Source of the DNA: Reyranella sp.
GTDB taxonomy: Bacteria > Pseudomonadota > Alphaproteobacteria > Reyranellales > Reyranellaceae
Assembly (NCBI GenBank): GCA_030684475.1
Contig: JAUXWB010000276.1
Coordinates: forward strand, 1-36,110
DNA length: 36,110 bases
Direction: 5' to 3'
Below, piece by piece: positions 15,820 through 23,441 of this stretch. The notes below the pieces were generated by a model. It made no database searches, had not been told where the DNA came from, and was given only the letters and a program-made list of their open reading frames with translations. The translations under genes were made by a program, and so were the position numbers. Every line of letters begins with the position of its first letter. Positions within the stretch are counted from its first letter, which is position 1.

Positions 15820-17034
15820 TCACCTTCCCAGCCACACCGCCAGCTTCTCGGACTCGTCCTCGCCCGCGACTTCCAGGCTCGGATACCAGGGTGAAGGTCC
15901 GCGCCGCGGTCCCCACAGCCAGTCTGCAGAAGAGGGCACCAGCATAAGCGTGGGAATGCCCAGCAAAGCCGCGATATGCGTGGCGGGGGTGTCGTTGCCG
16001 ACGACGGAGCCGCAGGCCGCGACTTGGGAAGGATCGCTTTCGACAATTGTACCGCTAGGTGGCGCGGTGCGGGCAAACCAGCCGACGCGGGTCGATGGCT
16101 GCGCCTTCGGTCGAAGCGCGACGGGCGGGGGCAGCGAGTCCAGGGTCCAGCCCAGCAGATGCGGCAGGCTGCGCAGCGGGGCCGCCGCCGCGAAGCCTTC
16201 TAGCGGCGCGGCGCGCCGAACGGTCGGCGCCTCGACCAGCTCTGCGATCCAGGCGGCACACTGCACCACGGCATCGACGCCGCGCGCCAGCATCAGCGTA
16301 TCGCGGACGGCTTCGTCGCAGTCGATGTCGTTCTGCTCGGGGTAGATCAGCAGGGGGCCGTCGAGCGGTTCACCGTGCCAGCGTGGCAGCGCGGGCGCGT
16401 AGCGGTCTGCCGCGATGTCGAGGCGCGCCTCGTAGTCGACCAGCCCACGTGACCAGTCACCCTGCTGCAGCAACAGCTCGCCACGCCGCAGCTTCAGGGC
16501 GTGCTCGTCGGGTCGGGTGGCGAGTGCCCTGTCGAGATCGCCGAGGGCGCCGACCCAATCGCCGCGCGCCGCCAGCAGGCCGGCCCGTGCGCTGAGCGCC
16601 GGGATCAGGCGATGGTCAATCGACAGCGCCTCGTCGTAGGCGTGCTCGGCTTCGTCGATCCGGCCAAGCGCCTCGAGGGCGCGGCCTCTGTTGTAGGTGA
16701 TAGCGGCATCGCCAGGCTTGAGCTGCGCTGCACGTTCGAGTGTCGAAAGGGCAGCGTCATGCTGGCCGAGTTGCCCGAGGCATCCCGCGAGATTGATTTG
16801 TGCCGCGGCATCCCGCGGCAGGAACGAGGCGGCGCGTTCCAGCGGCTCGCGGGCCTCGGCAAAGCGGCCGAGCTTCAGGCGGACCTGGCCCAGGAGATGA
16901 AGCAGCTGCCCCGAGTTTGGCCGTGCCTCGGTGGCCTGCGCAAACAGGACTTCAGCGCCGGCGAAATCGCCTCGAGCCGCCAGCTGCAGGCCGTCGCGGC
17001 CGAGCGATTGGATTTTTTGGTCGGAGAGTGCCAC
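15820..17034 (-). CDS. TPR - glycosyltransferase-like fusion protein
   Basis: The N-terminal two fifths is TPR (units from about residue 5 to 215, such as LLHLLGQVRLKLGRFAEARE). The C-terminal end carries the donor-site pattern of the glycosyltransferase found in many TPR fusions (GNDTPATHIAALLGIPTLML, then WLWGPRRGPSPWYPSL). The middle is shortened. Where relatives have a GEQGLGD-type loop this one has IYPEQNDIDCDEAV. At 404 residues it is clearly shorter than the usual 550 or more. It may be a reduced or inactive transferase. The start is GTG at 17034. It shares neither an operon nor regulatory DNA that I can identify with its neighbours. Confidence 0.75.
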   Translation of the reverse strand: MALSDQKIQSLGRDGLQLAARGDFAGAEVLFAQATEARPNSGQLLHLLGQVRLKLGRFAEAREPLERAASFLPRDAAAQINLAGCLGQLGQHDAALSTLERAAQLKPGDAAITYNRGRALEALGRIDEAEHAYDEALSIDHRLIPALSARAGLLAARGDWVGALGDLDRALATRPDEHALKLRRGELLLQQGDWSRGLVDYEARLDIAADRYAPALPRWHGEPLDGPLLIYPEQNDIDCDEAVRDTLMLARGVDAVVQCAAWIAELVEAPTVRRAAPLEGFAAAAPLRSLPHLLGWTLDSLPPPVALRPKAQPSTRVGWFARTAPPSGTIVESDPSQVAACGSVVGNDTPATHIAALLGIPTLMLVPSSADWLWGPRRGPSPWYPSLEVAGEDESEKLAVWLGR

Positions 17035-17066
17035 GCGCGGGCTCTAGCAGAGCGGCCGGCGGGCGC

Positions 17067-17114
17067 AAAGAAAAAGCCGGCGGTCGACAGGGAGGCTGAG
17101 GATCGACCGCCGGC
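17067..17114 (-). terminator. Intrinsic terminator of the second DUF1127 gene
   Basis: A perfect 12-bp inverted repeat (GCCGGCGGTCGA at 17076-17087, complement at 17103-17114, 15-base loop) is followed on the minus strand by a T-rich tail (17075 to 17067). It sits about 60 bases past the DUF1127 stop codon. Confidence 0.85.
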
Positions 17115-17177
17115 CAGGGTCCGGAGGGGATGGGCCCGCGCAGGGTAGGGGAAACGGGCCCGCTCCGGAGTTGAAGG

Positions 17178-17381
17178 TCAGTCGCGCCAGAACGGCTTGT
17201 TGGCCTCGAACTGGATTTCGCCCGGGCTGAGACCGATGTCGCGCATGGCGCGAGGGTCGAGCTCGGCCAATTGATGACGCTCCCGGGCGCGGCGGCGCCA
17301 GATCGCGAAAAGCTGACCGACGGCCGAAACCGTGGCCATCACCGGAACTTCGGCGCGGTAGTGGAGCGAGATGTCTGCCAT
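17178..17381 (-). CDS. DUF1127 (YjiS-like) small protein, second copy
   Basis: A 67-residue protein with the DUF1127 core ARERHQLAELDPRAMRDIGLS and a short tail FEANKPFWRD. Compared with the copy at 8.0 kb, the aligned tails (FEANKPFWRD and ATKGFWA) share the final aromatic ending. ATG at 17381 has AGGAG upstream, and a strong terminator lies downstream, so it is a monocistronic unit. It is divergent from a GcvA-like LysR gene, 117 bases between starts. Members of this family are small RNA-binding or stress-related proteins; its own role is unknown. Confidence 0.9.
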   Translation of the reverse strand: MADISLHYRAEVPVMATVSAVGQLFAIWRRRARERHQLAELDPRAMRDIGLSPGEIQFEANKPFWRD

Positions 17382-17440
17382 CGGACTTCTCCTGAAGGGG
17401 TTGCGTCTTGTGTGATCTGCATTTGCGTTTCGGGAGGGCC

Positions 17441-17480
17441 CTTTACAAATGACGGTTTGTCCTTATTTGATAAGAATAAC
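17441..17480. promoter_or_regulatory. Divergent promoter region with short dyads
   Basis: Between the divergent DUF1127 and LysR starts lie ACAAA-6-TTTGT (about 17444-17459) and CTTAT-TTG-ATAAG (about 17462-17474) in an AT-rich stretch. Either could be a LysR site with the T-N11-A form. The sequences differ from the dyad in the other DUF1127/LysR locus. Confidence 0.4.
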
Positions 17481-17498
17481 TCATGTGAAGGATTGCCC

Positions 17499-18407
17499 AT
17501 GAAGCGAACCCTGCCACCGCTCAACGGCTTGCGTGCCTTCGAAGCCGCTGCACGGCACATGAGCTTTACCGATGCCGCCGAGGAGTTGAGCGTCACCCAG
17601 GCCGCGATCAGCCATCAGGTGCGCGGCCTCGAACAGCGCCTCGGATTAAAATTGTTCGTGCGCCGGAACCGCTCGCTGCTGCTCTCCGAGGCGGGCCAGG
17701 CCTATCTTCCCGCGGTGCGCGGCGCGTTCGACCAGTTGAACGAGGCCACCGAGAAACTCCTGCAGAAGGACCGCGGCGGCCATCTCACCGTCACGACCAC
17801 CGCCTCGTTCGCCACCAAATGGCTTGTGCCGCGGCTGGGCGGTTTCCAGCGCGCCAATCCCGAGATCGACGTGCGCGTCAGCACCGGCACCGGACTGATC
17901 GATTTCGGGCGCGAGGACGTCGATATCGGTATCCGTTACGGCCGCGGCCAGTGGCCCAATCTGGTGGCCGAGCGCATCGTCGGCGAGGATGTGTTGCCGG
18001 TCTGCGCGCCCGCGCTGATCAAGGGGCCCAATGCCCTGAAGAAGCCGGCCGACATCAAGCGATTCACCTTGCTGCATATCGGTACCTTCCCCGATGACTG
18101 GCAGGTCTGGCTGACCGCGGCCGGCGTCAAGGGCATCGATGCGTCGCGCGGCGTCAGGTTCGACAACGCGATCGTGGCCTATCAGGCGGCGATGGATGGC
18201 ATGGGAGTAGCACTCGGCCGCAATCCTCTGGTCACGCCCGATCTCAAGGCGGGCCGCCTCGTTGCCCCCTTCGACTTCAAGATGCCAAGTGAATACGCCT
18301 ACTACCTGGTCTATCCGGCCGAAGCGATCCGGCGTCGCAAGATCAAGGCCTTCCGCGACTGGCTGATGACGCTCGCCGAGGACAGAACGACAGTGGCGGC
18401 AGCCTAG
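17499..18407 (+). CDS. LysR family regulator, GcvA-like, second copy
   Basis: A 302-residue LysR regulator starting MKRTLPPLNGLRAFEAAARH at ATG 17499, with AAGGA six bases upstream. The helix-turn-helix reads FTDAAEELSVTQAAISHQVRGLEQRLGLKLFVRR. The effector domain begins near HLTVTTTASFATKWLVPRLG. It resembles the LysR protein at 8.4 kb throughout its DNA-binding part and occupies the same position relative to a DUF1127 gene. The most likely target is the divergent DUF1127 gene. The ligand is unknown. Confidence 0.93.
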   Translation: MKRTLPPLNGLRAFEAAARHMSFTDAAEELSVTQAAISHQVRGLEQRLGLKLFVRRNRSLLLSEAGQAYLPAVRGAFDQLNEATEKLLQKDRGGHLTVTTTASFATKWLVPRLGGFQRANPEIDVRVSTGTGLIDFGREDVDIGIRYGRGQWPNLVAERIVGEDVLPVCAPALIKGPNALKKPADIKRFTLLHIGTFPDDWQVWLTAAGVKGIDASRGVRFDNAIVAYQAAMDGMGVALGRNPLVTPDLKAGRLVAPFDFKMPSEYAYYLVYPAEAIRRRKIKAFRDWLMTLAEDRTTVAAA

Positions 18408-18468
18408 AGGGCGTGTAGCGTCAAGAAGGTCGGATTTGCCAGCACCGGAGCCAGCCCAGGAGTTTTCC

Positions 18469-18569
18469 ATGAGCAACCATGCTAAGCGACCTGAGAAAGC
18501 CGGAAGAGTGGACGAAGAGACGTCTTTCGGGCGTTCGTCGCTATTGCGGGTGTCGCGGCCGTTGGCGTG
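18469..18569 (+). other. Out-of-frame Tat-type leader before superoxide dismutase
   Basis: The ATG at 18469 has a perfect AGGAG site six bases upstream and opens MSNHAKRPEKAGRVD in frame 1. From 18513 in frame 3 the DNA reads RRDVFRAFVAIAGVAAVG, a twin-arginine leader with hydrophobic core. The mature dismutase continues in frame 2 from about 18572 as ARAQAPFALPPLP. One missing base near 18513 and two extra bases near 18570 would join all three into one exported protein. Confidence 0.7.
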
Positions 18570-19270
18570 TGGCGCGCGCCCAGGCCCCGTTCGCGTTGCC
18601 GCCGCTGCCTTACGCCGACAACGCGCTCGCGCCGGTCATTTCCGCCAACACGATCGGCTTCCACTACGGCAAGCATCACAAAGGCTATCTCGACGCGATG
18701 AATGCCGCGCTCGCAGGCCCGGCCAAGGATCTTGCCGGCCTGTCGCTGCTCGACCTGATGAAGGCAACGGCAGGCAAGCCGGAGCGTGCGGCGTTGTTCA
18801 ATGCCGCCGCCCAGACCTGGAACCATACTTTCTACTGGAACAGCCTGAAGCCCGGGACTGGCGGCAAGCCGCCGGCCGGCAGCAGGATTGCCGCGCGCCT
18901 CGATACTGACTTCGGTGGCTACGACAAGTTCCGCGAAACCATGAAGGCGATGGCGGTCGGCCAATTTGCGTCGGGTTGGGGCCGGCTGGTGATCGAGAAC
19001 GGCAAGCTTGCCTGCGTGCGAACGCCCAATGCCGAAACACCGGCCACGGTGGCCGGCCGCACGCCGTTGCTCACGATCGATGTGTGGGAGCATGCGTACT
19101 ATCTCGACTACCAGAACCGCCGCGCCGACTATGTCGACGCACTGCTCGACAAGCTGATCAACTGGGAGTTCGCCGATAAGAATCTGGTCCAGGACCGGAC
19201 TTTCATCGGCCGAAGCCGCGCCGGCGCTCGGGAAGTTGTGACCTTATTATTTGTATTTGCAAATAATTGA
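18479..19270 (+). CDS. Fe/Mn superoxide dismutase (leader disrupted, C-terminus extended)
   Basis: Converts superoxide to oxygen and peroxide. The family core is intact: PFALPPLPY, FHYGKHHKGY (first His ligand), AQTWNHTFYWNSLKP (second), and TIDVWEHAYYLDYQNRRADY with the Asp and last His ligands. As read, the N-terminus (MLSDLRKPEEWTKRR...) is not family-like; the natural start is probably ATG 18469, with a Tat leader in another frame (see separate entry). After the normal end NWEFADKNL there are 27 further residues that look random. The stop overlaps the dyad before the luciferase-like gene. Either two or more indels or sequence errors affect this gene. An exported SOD would be unusual if the repaired reading is right. 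Confidence 0.7.
   Translation: MLSDLRKPEEWTKRRLSGVRRYCGCRGRWRVARAQAPFALPPLPYADNALAPVISANTIGFHYGKHHKGYLDAMNAALAGPAKDLAGLSLLDLMKATAGKPERAALFNAAAQTWNHTFYWNSLKPGTGGKPPAGSRIAARLDTDFGGYDKFRETMKAMAVGQFASGWGRLVIENGKLACVRTPNAETPATVAGRTPLLTIDVWEHAYYLDYQNRRADYVDALLDKLINWEFADKNLVQDRTFIGRSRAGAREVVTLLFVFANN
19246..19267. promoter_or_regulatory. AT-rich palindrome, candidate MarR operator
   Basis: ATTATTTG (19246-19253) and CAAATAAT (19260-19267) form a perfect 8-bp inverted repeat with a six-base spacer. The overlapping 12-mer TATTTGCAAATA (19254-19265) is itself a perfect palindrome. The site ends 38 bases before the luciferase-like gene, whose operon encodes a MarR regulator. AT-rich palindromes of this size are typical MarR sites. 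Confidence 0.55.
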
Positions 19271-19305
19271 GACTGACCGATACTGAAGCCCTTGGGAGGT
19301 GGGCC

Positions 19306-20364
19306 ATGCAGTTCGGTTACTTCACGCTGAGCGACAACCGCTACCCCAACAACCCGCGCGAGCCCGAACAGTTCATCAAGGACATCTTCGCCGAGGCGCT
19401 GTGGGCCGAGAAGGTCGGGCTGAACTCGGCCTGGATCGGCGAGCATCATTTCAATCTTTTGGGCGTCAACGCCTCGCCGCTCGCGATCCTGGCGCAGCTC
19501 GCGGGTGCAACGACCAAGCTCAGGCTCGCGCCCGCCGTCACCCTGCTGCCGGTGCACCATCCGCTGCATGTCGCCGAGGAGTGGGCGACGCTCGATCTCC
19601 TGTCCGGCGGCCGTGTCGATTTCGCCGCCGGCCGCGGCTATGACCGCAAGGAGTACGAGCCGTTCCAGGCACCGTTTGGCGAGTCGGCCGAACTGTTCGC
19701 CGAAGGGCTGGAGATCGTGTGGCGCGCCTGGACCGAACCCGGGAGGTGGTCGCACAAGGGCAAGTTCTACCAATTCGAGGATGTCGAAGTGCGGCCGCGG
19801 CCGGCCCAGAAGCCGCTCCGGCCCTATGTCGCGTGCTTTTCGCGACCGTCGATGGAACTCGCGGCCAAGAACGACTGGAATGTCATCTACGCGCCATTCG
19901 CCGCCGCCATGGTCTACGGTTCGCTGGCCGATGCCGTGCGCGTCTATCGCGAGACGTGTGAAACAACGTTCAAGCGGCCGATGCGGCGGGCCATGTGCTC
20001 CTACTTCGTGCACATCGCCTCGACGCCGGAGGAGGAGCAGTATGGCAAGCAGGCGCTGGTTCGATATTTCCAGGACGCGCTGATCGCCGCCTTTCCGTCC
20101 TCCTCGGGCGAGAACGTGCCGCCGACCTACAAGTACTTCGTCGACATCGTGAACATCCTGCGCGACATGCGGCCGGAAAAGCTCACCGACAAATCGATCC
20201 TGTGCGGCAGCCCGCAGCACATCGTCGATACGCTGAAGCAGGTCGAGGCCGCCGGCATCGCCGAGGTGATCCTTTATTTCAACTACGGGCAGATCCCGCA
20301 TGCGCTGGTGAAGGAACAGATGGAGCGCTTCATGCGCGAGGTGGCGCCGCACTTTGCGGCCTGA
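19306..20364 (+). CDS. Luciferase-like flavin-dependent monooxygenase
   Basis: A bacterial-luciferase-fold enzyme that uses reduced FMN and oxygen; the substrate is unknown. ATG at 19306 has GGGAGG six bases upstream and gives MQFGYFTLSDNRYP; an in-frame start at 19267 would add 13 residues and lacks such a site. The TIM-barrel marks are WIGEHHFNLLGVNASPL, LAPAVTLLPVHHPLHVAEEW and LLSGGRVDFAAGRGYD. It has 352 residues, as is usual for the family. It is the first gene of an operon with MarR and a PPOX-type flavoprotein, which might supply or share flavin. Confidence 0.9.
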   Translation: MQFGYFTLSDNRYPNNPREPEQFIKDIFAEALWAEKVGLNSAWIGEHHFNLLGVNASPLAILAQLAGATTKLRLAPAVTLLPVHHPLHVAEEWATLDLLSGGRVDFAAGRGYDRKEYEPFQAPFGESAELFAEGLEIVWRAWTEPGRWSHKGKFYQFEDVEVRPRPAQKPLRPYVACFSRPSMELAAKNDWNVIYAPFAAAMVYGSLADAVRVYRETCETTFKRPMRRAMCSYFVHIASTPEEEQYGKQALVRYFQDALIAAFPSSSGENVPPTYKYFVDIVNILRDMRPEKLTDKSILCGSPQHIVDTLKQVEAAGIAEVILYFNYGQIPHALVKEQMERFMREVAPHFAA

Positions 20365-20368
20365 CGAC

Positions 20369-20806
20369 ATGGGCCCGCTCGACGGTTATCTGCCTTACCT
20401 GCTCAATCGCGCCGGCATGCGCATCGCCACGGCGTTCAGCGAGGAAGTACGGCCGCTCGGCGCCACCTTGCAGATCTGGCGGGTGCTGGCGGCGCTGCAC
20501 GAACACGACGGCCGACGCATGGGCGATCTGTCGGAGACGACGTCCATCGAGGCTTCGACGCTTACGCGCCTGGTCGACAACATGGAGAGCAGGGGACTGG
20601 TGAGCCGTCGCCGCGACGCCGCTGACGCCCGTGCGGTCACCCTTCATGCCGCGCCGGCCGGCCGGCGGATGACGCGAATAATCTTGCCGATTGCCGAGCG
20701 CTACGAAAAAGTGGCACTCGAAGGCTTCAGCAAGGCTGAAGCCACGGTGTTGAAGACAGCATTGCGCCGGCTCTTCGACAATATGGATGGCTTACGAAAG
20801 AGCTAG
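20369..20806 (+). CDS. MarR family transcriptional regulator
   Basis: A winged-helix dimer of 145 residues. The DNA-binding part reads RMGDLSETTSIEASTLTRLVDNMESRGLV (helix 3 to recognition helix) followed by the wing SRRRDAADARAVTLHAAP, which has the usual DxR motif. Flanking helices form the dimer interface. ATG at 20369 begins four bases after the luciferase-like stop, so translation is probably coupled; a TTG at 20354 is possible. It likely represses its own operon through the AT-rich palindrome at 19246-19267. Confidence 0.92.
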   Translation: MGPLDGYLPYLLNRAGMRIATAFSEEVRPLGATLQIWRVLAALHEHDGRRMGDLSETTSIEASTLTRLVDNMESRGLVSRRRDAADARAVTLHAAPAGRRMTRIILPIAERYEKVALEGFSKAEATVLKTALRRLFDNMDGLRKS

Positions 20807-20817
20807 GAGGCGTTCCG

Positions 20818-21441
20818 ATGGCCCAACTGAAATCGCTCGACGACCTGCGCCGCGTCATCGCCGAGCCGCGGGCGACGACCAGGTCCAAGATCCTCGATGC
20901 GCTCGACGAGCAGTCGATCGAGTTCCTCAAGCGCTGTCCGTTCGCCCTGGTCGGCACGGTCTCGGCCGACGGGACGCTCGAGGTCTCGCCCAAGGGTGAC
21001 GAGCCGGGGTTCATTCGCGTCGAGAATCCCAAGACGCTGCTGATCCCCGAGCGCATCGGTAACAACCTGGCCTTCGGCCTCACCAACATGATCACCAACG
21101 GCAGGATCGGCATGATCTGCCTGGTGCCGGCGACCGGCGAGACGCTGCGTATCTCCGGCACGGCGAAGATCTACGACGATGCCGACCTGGTGGCGTCGCT
21201 TTCCTCGCTCGGCAAGCCGGCGCTGCTGGCCACCCGGGTGCGGATCGAGCATTGCTACTTCCACTGCGCCCGCTCGATCGTCCGGGCCAAGTTGTGGGAT
21301 CCCAAGGCCTGGCCGGCACCCGGCCGCGTGTCATTCGGCAAGATCATCGCGCCGCGCGTCGGGGCGGGCGACGACGTCGCGGCCCAAATCGACGCCAGTG
21401 TCGAGGGCGCCTACACCACACGCCTTTGGCAGAACAACTAG
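20818..21441 (+). CDS. Pyridoxamine 5'-phosphate oxidase-like flavoprotein
   Basis: A split-barrel FMN-binding protein of the DR_2398/MSMEG_1061 group, not true PdxH. The 207 residues contain ALVGTVSADGTLEVSPKGDEPGFIRV, seen here as VSPKGDEPGF, then LLIPERIGNN, GRIGMICLVPATGETLRISG and CYFHCARSIVRAKLW. AGGAGG lies seven bases before ATG 20818, overlapping the marR stop. It is the third gene of the luciferase-like operon. The activity of the group is poorly known; an FMN-dependent reduction or oxidation is the best guess. Confidence 0.88.
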   Translation: MAQLKSLDDLRRVIAEPRATTRSKILDALDEQSIEFLKRCPFALVGTVSADGTLEVSPKGDEPGFIRVENPKTLLIPERIGNNLAFGLTNMITNGRIGMICLVPATGETLRISGTAKIYDDADLVASLSSLGKPALLATRVRIEHCYFHCARSIVRAKLWDPKAWPAPGRVSFGKIIAPRVGAGDDVAAQIDASVEGAYTTRLWQNN

Positions 21442-21463
21442 ACACTACCAGCGAGGCCTCTCC

Positions 21464-23419
21464 GTGAAGCGCAAGGTTGGGCTGTTTCTTCTGCTGGTGA
21501 TGATGGCCGTCACCTTGGGTGCGACCGTGGTGGTGTCGCTCGCGATGTATCGCCTGGTGGCCGACAAGCAGGCCCAGGAGATTCGCAGCCTCGAGGCCAG
21601 CCTCACCGACCGCTTCGCGATCTTCGAAGCCCTGCTGCGCAGCCAGCATGGCCGGATCAAGGCTCACATGGAGAAGGTTCTGCCAGAGATCGCGGCCGAA
21701 CTCGCGAGCCTCGGACGCGACCCCGCCAGCCTGTCCGCCGGCGAGCTCAACGCTCTCACCGCGAAATACGATGTCGAGCACATCTACTTCATCGACCGGT
21801 CGCACAAGGTGTTCCAGACCAATCTGCCGGGCGACATGAACCTCGTCTTTCCGGAGAGTCCCTTCACCAAGTTTCTCGACACGGTGTTCGAGGGCGGCAA
21901 GGTCATGAGCGATGGCATCGACATGTCTTCTGTGACCGGGACGTTGCGGACCTACAGCTACTACGGTCCCCAGAACAAGAACTTCATCGTCGAGACTTCG
22001 ACAGAAATTCGCAAGAGTCTCAGCCAGGGTGATTTCGGCTGGATGGGAAAGTATTTCTTCCAGGACCTCTTCACCGACGCCATTCGTTCGAATGAGTATG
22101 TGAAGGACGTCGATATCTACCTGATCACGCCCGCAGGCGCGTGGTCCCTGCTGCATGTCGGGAAAAAGCTCGCCCCGGACCTCGTCGAACACATCGCCCA
22201 GGCCGGTCGCGACGAAGTCGCGGACGCGGATGGACGGCATGTCACGATCTACAGCCGCTACGCTCCGGCCGGTGGATTGGGGAAGGACGATCCCATTTCG
22301 CACAAGCTCGTGATTTGGCAGATCACGTACGACACCGGCCTGGCGCGTGAAGCGGTTCTCCATGTCTTCATCAGTTCCATGGTCGTGCTCGCCCTCATGC
22401 TGCCGATCGTGTTCTGGATTGCCTCTCGCCTTCTTCAGCGGCAGATCCTGGATCCGTTGTTCAATCTGCGCGGGGAGGCCGGCGCTATTGCCGAGGGGGA
22501 CCTCGAGCACAGCATTGCCAACACCGACCGGGGCGACGAGATCGGGCATCTTGCCCGCAGCTTTGACGCGATGCGCAGCGCCGTTCGTAACACCATCGTC
22601 GACCTCAAGGAGACGAACCTGTCGATCGAGCGGTTCGTACCGCGCGCCTTTCTGGCCATGATCGGCAAGCCGTCCATCGTCTCGGTCAACCTGGGCGACA
22701 ACATGCGCCAGGAAATGACGGTACTGTTCTCCGACATCAGGAATTTCACCACCCTGTCGGAGCAGATGACACCCGACGACAATTTCGCCTTCATCAATTC
22801 CTACCTGGAGTGCATGGGCCCGGTCATCCGCGACCACAACGGCTTCATCGACAAGTACATCGGCGACGCCATCATGGCCTTGTTCGGGAATGCCGATGAC
22901 GCGCTACGCGCAAGCCTTGCCATGTTCGAGACTCTCGAGCGGTTCAACGCCGAGCGCCTGCCGGTCGGCCTCGAGCCGGTCAACATTGGCGTCGGGCTCA
23001 ACACCGGGTCGCTCATGATGGGCACCATCGGCGAAAAGCACCGCATGGACGGCACGGTCATTTCCGACGCGGTCAATCTTGCCTCGCGAGTGGAGAGCCT
23101 GACCAAGGTCTACCACGTCGGCATCCTGATCTCGCAAAACACCTACGACCATCTCGCCGATCCGAAAGCCTACGACATCCGGCCGATCGACGTCGTCGTC
23201 GTCAAGGGCAAGACGCAACCGGTCACACTGTTCGAAGTCTTCAACCGGAACGATCCATCCGAGCGGGCGGCCAAGGCACGGACACGGGACCATCTTCTGT
23301 CCGGCGTCGAGGCTCTCGTTCGTCTCGACACGAAGACTGCCCGCCGGCACTTCGAGGACAGCCTGGCGCTTCTCCCGGGCGATCCGGCCGCGACCAACCT
23401 GCTGAAGAGCTGCGACTGA
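21464..23419 (+). CDS. Membrane class III adenylate/guanylate cyclase with HAMP domain
   Basis: A 651-residue receptor cyclase. It starts at GTG 21464 with GAGG seven bases upstream: a short basic segment and TM1 (about residues 5-27), an extracytoplasmic sensor domain (30-295), TM2 (298-322), HAMP (322-375) and the cyclase domain (412-590). Metal aspartates are visible in LFSDIRNF and DKYIGDAIMALFG. The transition-state Asn/Arg lie in ISDAVNLASRVE. Position Lys in DKYIGD and Asp in SDAVN fit ATP over GTP, so cAMP is the likelier product. The C-terminal 80 residues have a short TPR-like tail. The signal sensed is unknown. Confidence 0.92.
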   Translation: MKRKVGLFLLLVMMAVTLGATVVVSLAMYRLVADKQAQEIRSLEASLTDRFAIFEALLRSQHGRIKAHMEKVLPEIAAELASLGRDPASLSAGELNALTAKYDVEHIYFIDRSHKVFQTNLPGDMNLVFPESPFTKFLDTVFEGGKVMSDGIDMSSVTGTLRTYSYYGPQNKNFIVETSTEIRKSLSQGDFGWMGKYFFQDLFTDAIRSNEYVKDVDIYLITPAGAWSLLHVGKKLAPDLVEHIAQAGRDEVADADGRHVTIYSRYAPAGGLGKDDPISHKLVIWQITYDTGLAREAVLHVFISSMVVLALMLPIVFWIASRLLQRQILDPLFNLRGEAGAIAEGDLEHSIANTDRGDEIGHLARSFDAMRSAVRNTIVDLKETNLSIERFVPRAFLAMIGKPSIVSVNLGDNMRQEMTVLFSDIRNFTTLSEQMTPDDNFAFINSYLECMGPVIRDHNGFIDKYIGDAIMALFGNADDALRASLAMFETLERFNAERLPVGLEPVNIGVGLNTGSLMMGTIGEKHRMDGTVISDAVNLASRVESLTKVYHVGILISQNTYDHLADPKAYDIRPIDVVVVKGKTQPVTLFEVFNRNDPSERAAKARTRDHLLSGVEALVRLDTKTARRHFEDSLALLPGDPAATNLLKSCD

Positions 23420-23441
23420 GCCGCTGAACCTGCGCCTTGCG

